Source: a bacterium (lineage in GTDB: Bacteria; JAMCPX01). Taken from it: a DNA stretch of 9,525 bases. The DNA is taken from contig JAKAHI010000028.1 of NCBI GenBank assembly GCA_021815065.1, forward strand, positions 1 through 9,525, in the 5' to 3' direction. The position numbers and the translations under genes are program-made. Within the stretch, counting starts at the first letter, position 1, and each line of letters begins with the position of its first letter. Below are positions 6,473 to 9,525 of the stretch, one piece after another. The notes beneath the pieces were generated by a model, which had not been told where the DNA came from, did no database searches, and saw nothing but the letters and a program-made list of their open reading frames with translations.

Positions 6473-7255
6473 ATGAAGGTGCAGCTGACACATAACGGTA
6501 TCGTTACCTCTATAAAAAAAATAAAACAGGATTATATCCTGCTATCCGTCACGATAGACCGCAGACCTGCATTCAGACCGGGACAATTTATGATGATGCA
6601 GGTTTCGGACAGCTACGATCCCCTTCTCCTGCGGCCCTTCAGCATACTCGATGAAAATGACGGCGTATACAGGTTCCTGATCAAGATCGTTGGAAGAGGA
6701 ACACGGCTCATCGCGGATTTTACCTGCGGCAAAAGTGTGTTTCTCACAGGCCCTTTTGGCAATGGTTTCCCGCAGGAGACCGGAGGAAGTGCACTTGTTG
6801 CTGCAGGCGGTGTCGGCATTGCTTCTGTTTATGCCTTTCTCCAGATGCTGCACAAACAGGGTGTTCCGTATGAGCTTATCTATGGGGCGAGGACAAAGGA
6901 CGAACTGGTCCTGCTGGACCTGTTGAAGCCGCATCATCCCCTGCTGTCCACGGATGACGGCTCACAGGGGTATCACGGCAGGCTGACGGACGTTTTAAAG
7001 AAAAAGATCCGTCCGGAGCATACCGTTTTTGCCTGCGGTCCTATGCCCATGCTTGCGGTTGTTAAAAATATAACTCTTCAACAAAAGGCCGCGTGTTATC
7101 TGTCGCTTGAAGCGAGGATGGCATGCGGTTTCGGGGTTTGCCTCGGGTGTACGATCTTCGATACCAGCGGTAATACAAAAAGGGTATGCAAGGATGGCCC
7201 GGTGTTTGAAGCAGGGGAGGTTTCGTTTGGAAAACAAACTGCGAAAAATCGTTGA
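6473..7255 (+). CDS. pyrK: Dihydroorotate dehydrogenase electron-transfer subunit PyrK
   Basis: In class 1B dihydroorotate dehydrogenase, PyrK carries FAD and a [2Fe-2S] cluster and passes electrons between the PyrD FMN and NAD. The 260-aa product has a ferredoxin-reductase-like fold: RPGQFMMMQV (35-44), FAD-binding RPFSI (54-58), GPFGNGF (93-99), an AAGGVGIASVYA nucleotide loop (110-121) and CGPMPML (188-194). A C-terminal iron-sulfur segment follows. The cluster ligands are C218, C223, C226 and C239 (spacing x4, x2, x12) within LEARMACGFGVCLGCT and RVCKDGPVFEAGEV, a strong PyrK signature. The SD-like AAGGCGGA ends 8 nt before the ATG. Its catalytic partner pyrD is not in the window, since the next gene is an amidohydrolase. 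PyrK-like subunits of other flavoprotein complexes (such as NfnA) are the main alternative, but the length and cysteine spacing favour PyrK. Confidence 0.9.
   Translation: MKVQLTHNGIVTSIKKIKQDYILLSVTIDRRPAFRPGQFMMMQVSDSYDPLLLRPFSILDENDGVYRFLIKIVGRGTRLIADFTCGKSVFLTGPFGNGFPQETGGSALVAAGGVGIASVYAFLQMLHKQGVPYELIYGARTKDELVLLDLLKPHHPLLSTDDGSQGYHGRLTDVLKKKIRPEHTVFACGPMPMLAVVKNITLQQKAACYLSLEARMACGFGVCLGCTIFDTSGNTKRVCKDGPVFEAGEVSFGKQTAKNR
7213..7220 (+). promoter_or_regulatory. Shine-Dalgarno deciding the TTG start of the M20 gene
   Basis: AGGGGAGG lies inside the end of pyrK, 6 nt before the TTG at 7227. The downstream frame is open far upstream, and no in-frame ATG occurs between here and the conserved metal-site region. 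This site is therefore the main reason to place the start at 7227. Confidence 0.7.
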
Positions 7256-8378
7256 CGCATTGGCCCCTGCGCTCGTGGAACTTTCTCATGACCTGTCCGC
7301 ACACCCCGAGGTTGCACTCGAGGAATACAGGACGAGGGACGTTCTGAGTGAATTCTTACACAGGTACGGCTTCGACCTGCAAAAGGGTGTTGGAGGTCTC
7401 AAGACGTCTTTCGTTGCGCATAACGGGAAAGCACGGCATCCTGCAATCGCGTATATCGCGGAGATGGACGCGCTGCCTTCCCTGGGTCATGCGTGCGGCC
7501 ATAATGTCAACAGTGCCATCAGTGTTGGTGCTGCAGCGGCATTAGCAAAAGCGGTCGGCACGGACGCCGCGCGTATAGCAGTCATCGGCACGCCTGCGGA
7601 AGAGACAGGATATGGAAAGCCTGTCTTAATTCAGCACGGTGTATTTAAAGCGTACGATGTTGCCATGATGAGCCACGCCTCTACAAAACGGATGAGTTAC
7701 CGGCACATGCTTGCATTAAAAAAGATACGGATCAGGTTCAAAGGCCGGGCGGCACACGCGGCAACATATCCAGAAGAAGGCAGGGACGCACTATCCGCCC
7801 TCATCCTGTCGATAAATACCATCAACAGTATGCGCTCATCGTTCAAGCCGTACATGCGGGCGAACGGCATTATAACGCACGGCGGCACTGCCCCCAATAT
7901 CATTCCCGATTTTGCAGAGGCATATTATTTCCTCCGCGCGATAACCATGGACGAGCTCGAAGAACTGATGCAGTGGATAAAAAATGCGGTGTATGGAGCT
8001 GCAAAGGCAACGGGAACCAAGGCCGGGATTATAGAGGAAGGTTACCCGCAGTACCCGTTCTATGTTAATGAAAAGCTCGCAGCCCTTTATTCCGGTGTGC
8101 TTGACGATTTACACTTGAAACAGACAAATGTAAGTCCGTATACGGGAATCGGATCGTCGGATATCGGACAGTTATCACACCTGCTTCCCACGCTGCATAC
8201 CTATACTCCCATAGGGACAAATGCACATGTTCACACGTCCGGTTTCAGGAGGCTCGCGGTATCAAGCTCCGCAGATGAGGGCATTGCAGAAGGGGCATTG
8301 GTGCTTGCATTGACAGGGTACAGATTGATACATGAGCCCGGCTTGCTCAAACAGATCAAAAGGTCGCATAAACCGTGA
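7227..8378 (+). CDS. M20-family amidohydrolase/dipeptidase (ACY1L2/AbgB-like)
   Basis: A predicted di-metal cytoplasmic hydrolase that cleaves an amide or dipeptide bond. From the TTG start it is 383 aa. Family motifs in order are HDLSAHPEVALEEYRT (21-36), AEMDALPSLGHACGHN (78-93) with putative metal ligands C90 and H92, GTPAEETGYGK (121-131) with the acidic pair E125/E126, MMSHAS (147-152), and FKGRAAHAATYPEEGRDA (171-188) opening the lid domain. HGGTAPNIIPD (218-228) and a C-terminal AHVHTSGF (333-340) follow. The DALPSLGHACGHN wording fits the ACY1L2/PM20D2 and AbgB branch, where known members cut Xaa-Arg/Lys-type or aminobenzoyl-glutamate substrates. The substrate here cannot be read. The longer frame from ATG 7107 adds 40 residues that only restate pyrK in another frame, so it was rejected. 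The gene overlaps pyrK by 29 bp. Confidence 0.88.
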   Translation: MENKLRKIVDALAPALVELSHDLSAHPEVALEEYRTRDVLSEFLHRYGFDLQKGVGGLKTSFVAHNGKARHPAIAYIAEMDALPSLGHACGHNVNSAISVGAAAALAKAVGTDAARIAVIGTPAEETGYGKPVLIQHGVFKAYDVAMMSHASTKRMSYRHMLALKKIRIRFKGRAAHAATYPEEGRDALSALILSINTINSMRSSFKPYMRANGIITHGGTAPNIIPDFAEAYYFLRAITMDELEELMQWIKNAVYGAAKATGTKAGIIEEGYPQYPFYVNEKLAALYSGVLDDLHLKQTNVSPYTGIGSSDIGQLSHLLPTLHTYTPIGTNAHVHTSGFRRLAVSSSADEGIAEGALVLALTGYRLIHEPGLLKQIKRSHKP

Positions 8379-8382
8379 GGAG
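8377..8382 (+). promoter_or_regulatory. Shine-Dalgarno for the glycosyltransferase
   Basis: GAGGAG begins inside the stop codon of the M20 gene and lies just before the ATG at 8386. It supports that start over the upstream ATG at 8332. Confidence 0.6.
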
Positions 8383-8385
8383 CGC

Positions 8386-9459
8386 ATGAAGATTCTGCTT
8401 GCAACATCTTCGACAGGCTGGAGCGGCGGACAGCACCAGGTCTACCTCCTTGCAAAAGGTTTAAGAGACAGAGGACATGCGGTATCGGTTGCAACCTCGT
8501 ACAACAGCGAGCTTGGCAGGAGGCTCGCATCCGAAGGATTGGATGTCCGGTACTTCAGGATGAACAAAGAAGCCGATATTTTTACCATGCTGCGGGTCGG
8601 CCGCTTTTTAAGAGAAGGACGGTTCGATATCATCAATGTGCACAGGCCTACAGCCCATACGATTGTCATGATCGCAAATATGCTGTCCGCGCGTGCTCGG
8701 TTCTTTGTGACAAGGAGGGTGCCGTACGGCATCCCGTCGAGGATCTCCGCGGAGATAAAGTATGCGTGGTTTGTCGACCGCGTTATAGCCATCTCGCAGG
8801 ATGTAAAACAGAGCCTTATTGAAACAGGCGTCCGCGCGAACCATATTGAAGTGATCCCCGATGCCATCGATAGTGCATATTTTAATCCCCTGGATATTGC
8901 TCCTGCTCCGGAGCTTGCAAACAGGAAGCCGGTTATCGGGACTGTCGGGAATGCAAACAAACAAAAAGGGCATTATCACTTTCTATCGGCCATTCCCGCT
9001 ATTCTTAAGAAGTATCCGGATGCCCTGTTTGTGGATGTTGGTGTGAACGATAATGACAGGGAGCTTGTCGAACTTGCGGACAACCTCGGTATAAGAAATA
9101 AAATCATCTTTGCAGGATTTCAGCAGGACGTAAGGCCGTATCTGAAAGCAATGGACGTGTTCGTGTTCCCTTCCCTCGTCGAGGGACTCGGAACCTCGCT
9201 GCTTGAGGCCATGGCAATGCAAAAGCCGGTTGTTGTCAGCAGGACCGGGGGCATGGTCGATATCATTGCCCACGACAAAAACGGTGTTTTTGTGCGGCCG
9301 GGATCGCCGGAGGACATAGCGGACGCGGTGTGCGGTTTACTCGATAATGTTCCGCATGCCCTTGAACTCGGCATACAGGCCCGCAACAGTGTCGAAGAGG
9401 GGTTTTCGGTAGAGGTCGTTACTCAAAAAACAGAGGAGCTGTTTAAATCGGTATTATGA
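8386..9459 (+). CDS. GT4-family glycosyltransferase (GT-B fold)
   Basis: It transfers a sugar from a nucleotide-sugar donor to an envelope or polysaccharide acceptor; donor and acceptor cannot be read. The protein is 357 aa. The N-terminal acceptor domain begins MKILLATSSTGWSGGQHQVY, with the glycine-rich loop and a ..LAKGLRDRGHAVSV helix-strand (22-35). The linker is VIAISQDVKQSLIETGV (133-149), then the VIPDAIDSAYFNP segment (156-168). The donor-binding domain starts at PVIGTVGNANKQKGH (182-196). The retaining-enzyme EX7E motif is EGLGTSLLE with E266 and E274, preceded by AMDVFVFPSLV and followed by KPVVVSRTGGMVDII (280-294). The ATG at 8386 gives the typical N-terminus and follows a GAGGAG site; the upstream ATG at 8332 would add 18 unrelated residues within the M20 gene. 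It overlaps the next gene by 4 bp (ATGA). Confidence 0.9.
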   Translation: MKILLATSSTGWSGGQHQVYLLAKGLRDRGHAVSVATSYNSELGRRLASEGLDVRYFRMNKEADIFTMLRVGRFLREGRFDIINVHRPTAHTIVMIANMLSARARFFVTRRVPYGIPSRISAEIKYAWFVDRVIAISQDVKQSLIETGVRANHIEVIPDAIDSAYFNPLDIAPAPELANRKPVIGTVGNANKQKGHYHFLSAIPAILKKYPDALFVDVGVNDNDRELVELADNLGIRNKIIFAGFQQDVRPYLKAMDVFVFPSLVEGLGTSLLEAMAMQKPVVVSRTGGMVDIIAHDKNGVFVRPGSPEDIADAVCGLLDNVPHALELGIQARNSVEEGFSVEVVTQKTEELFKSVL

Positions 9460-9525
9460 TATACACTGCACTTGCCGCACTCTTGATTGTCGGCATCATC
9501 TGGTACCTTGAATTCAGGGCATATT
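9456..9525 (+). CDS. Membrane protein, N-terminal fragment (3' end outside window)
   Basis: An ATG overlapping the glycosyltransferase stop (ATGA) opens a frame that runs off the right edge after 23 codons. The visible peptide starts MIYTALAALLIVGIIWYLEF and is a hydrophobic segment of about 17 residues followed by Glu, Phe and Arg, consistent with a first transmembrane helix or signal anchor. Coupling to a GT4 gene suggests an envelope or glycan function, but too little is visible to name a family. Confidence 0.55.
   Translation, partial: MIYTALAALLIVGIIWYLEFRAY

Noticed and set aside
8332..8385. Upstream ATG extension of the glycosyltransferase
   Set aside because: The 18 extra residues lie inside the M20 gene and precede a typical MKILL GT-B N-terminus that has its own ribosome-binding site.

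Overview
The window is a single, tightly packed run of twelve genes, all on the + strand, with no intergenic gap longer than 28 bp. No RNA gene, insertion sequence, CRISPR array, long repeat or terminator-like hairpin was seen. The gene content (ribD, a separate riboflavin synthase, fused ribBA, ribH, nusB, then fabH, rimI and pyrK) and moderate base composition suggest a Gram-negative bacterium. A member of the Desulfobacterota (former Deltaproteobacteria), perhaps near Syntrophales or Syntrophorhabdus, is my best guess. That placement is inference from gene order and protein style, not from a search.

Region 1 (3-575) is the 3' end of a gene whose product has a Pro/Gln/charged linker followed by an NTF2-like (SnoaL/DUF4440-type) domain. 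Region 2 (604-4070) is a complete riboflavin pathway: ribD (deaminase/reductase), ribE (riboflavin synthase), ribBA (DHBP synthase plus GTP cyclohydrolase II) and ribH (lumazine synthase). Together these take GTP and ribulose 5-phosphate to riboflavin; only the phosphatase step is not encoded here. Region 3 (4037-4986) is nusB, overlapping ribH by 34 bp, followed by a stand-alone protein resembling only the N-terminal domain of M17 leucyl aminopeptidases.

Region 4 (4990-7255) holds fabH (fatty-acid initiation condensing enzyme), rimI (ribosomal protein S18 N-acetyltransferase) and pyrK (FAD/[2Fe-2S] electron-transfer subunit of dihydroorotate dehydrogenase). Region 5 (7227-9525) holds an M20-family amidohydrolase that starts at TTG inside the end of pyrK, a GT4 glycosyltransferase, and the first 23 codons of a membrane protein, which may open a glycan or envelope cluster.

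Most of the content is housekeeping. The points that deserve a second look are the orphan M17 N-terminal domain protein, a Gln where DHBP synthases usually have a metal-binding His in RibBA, the ribH/nusB coding overlap, and pyrK without pyrD beside it. I do not see convincing evidence of a wholly new system.
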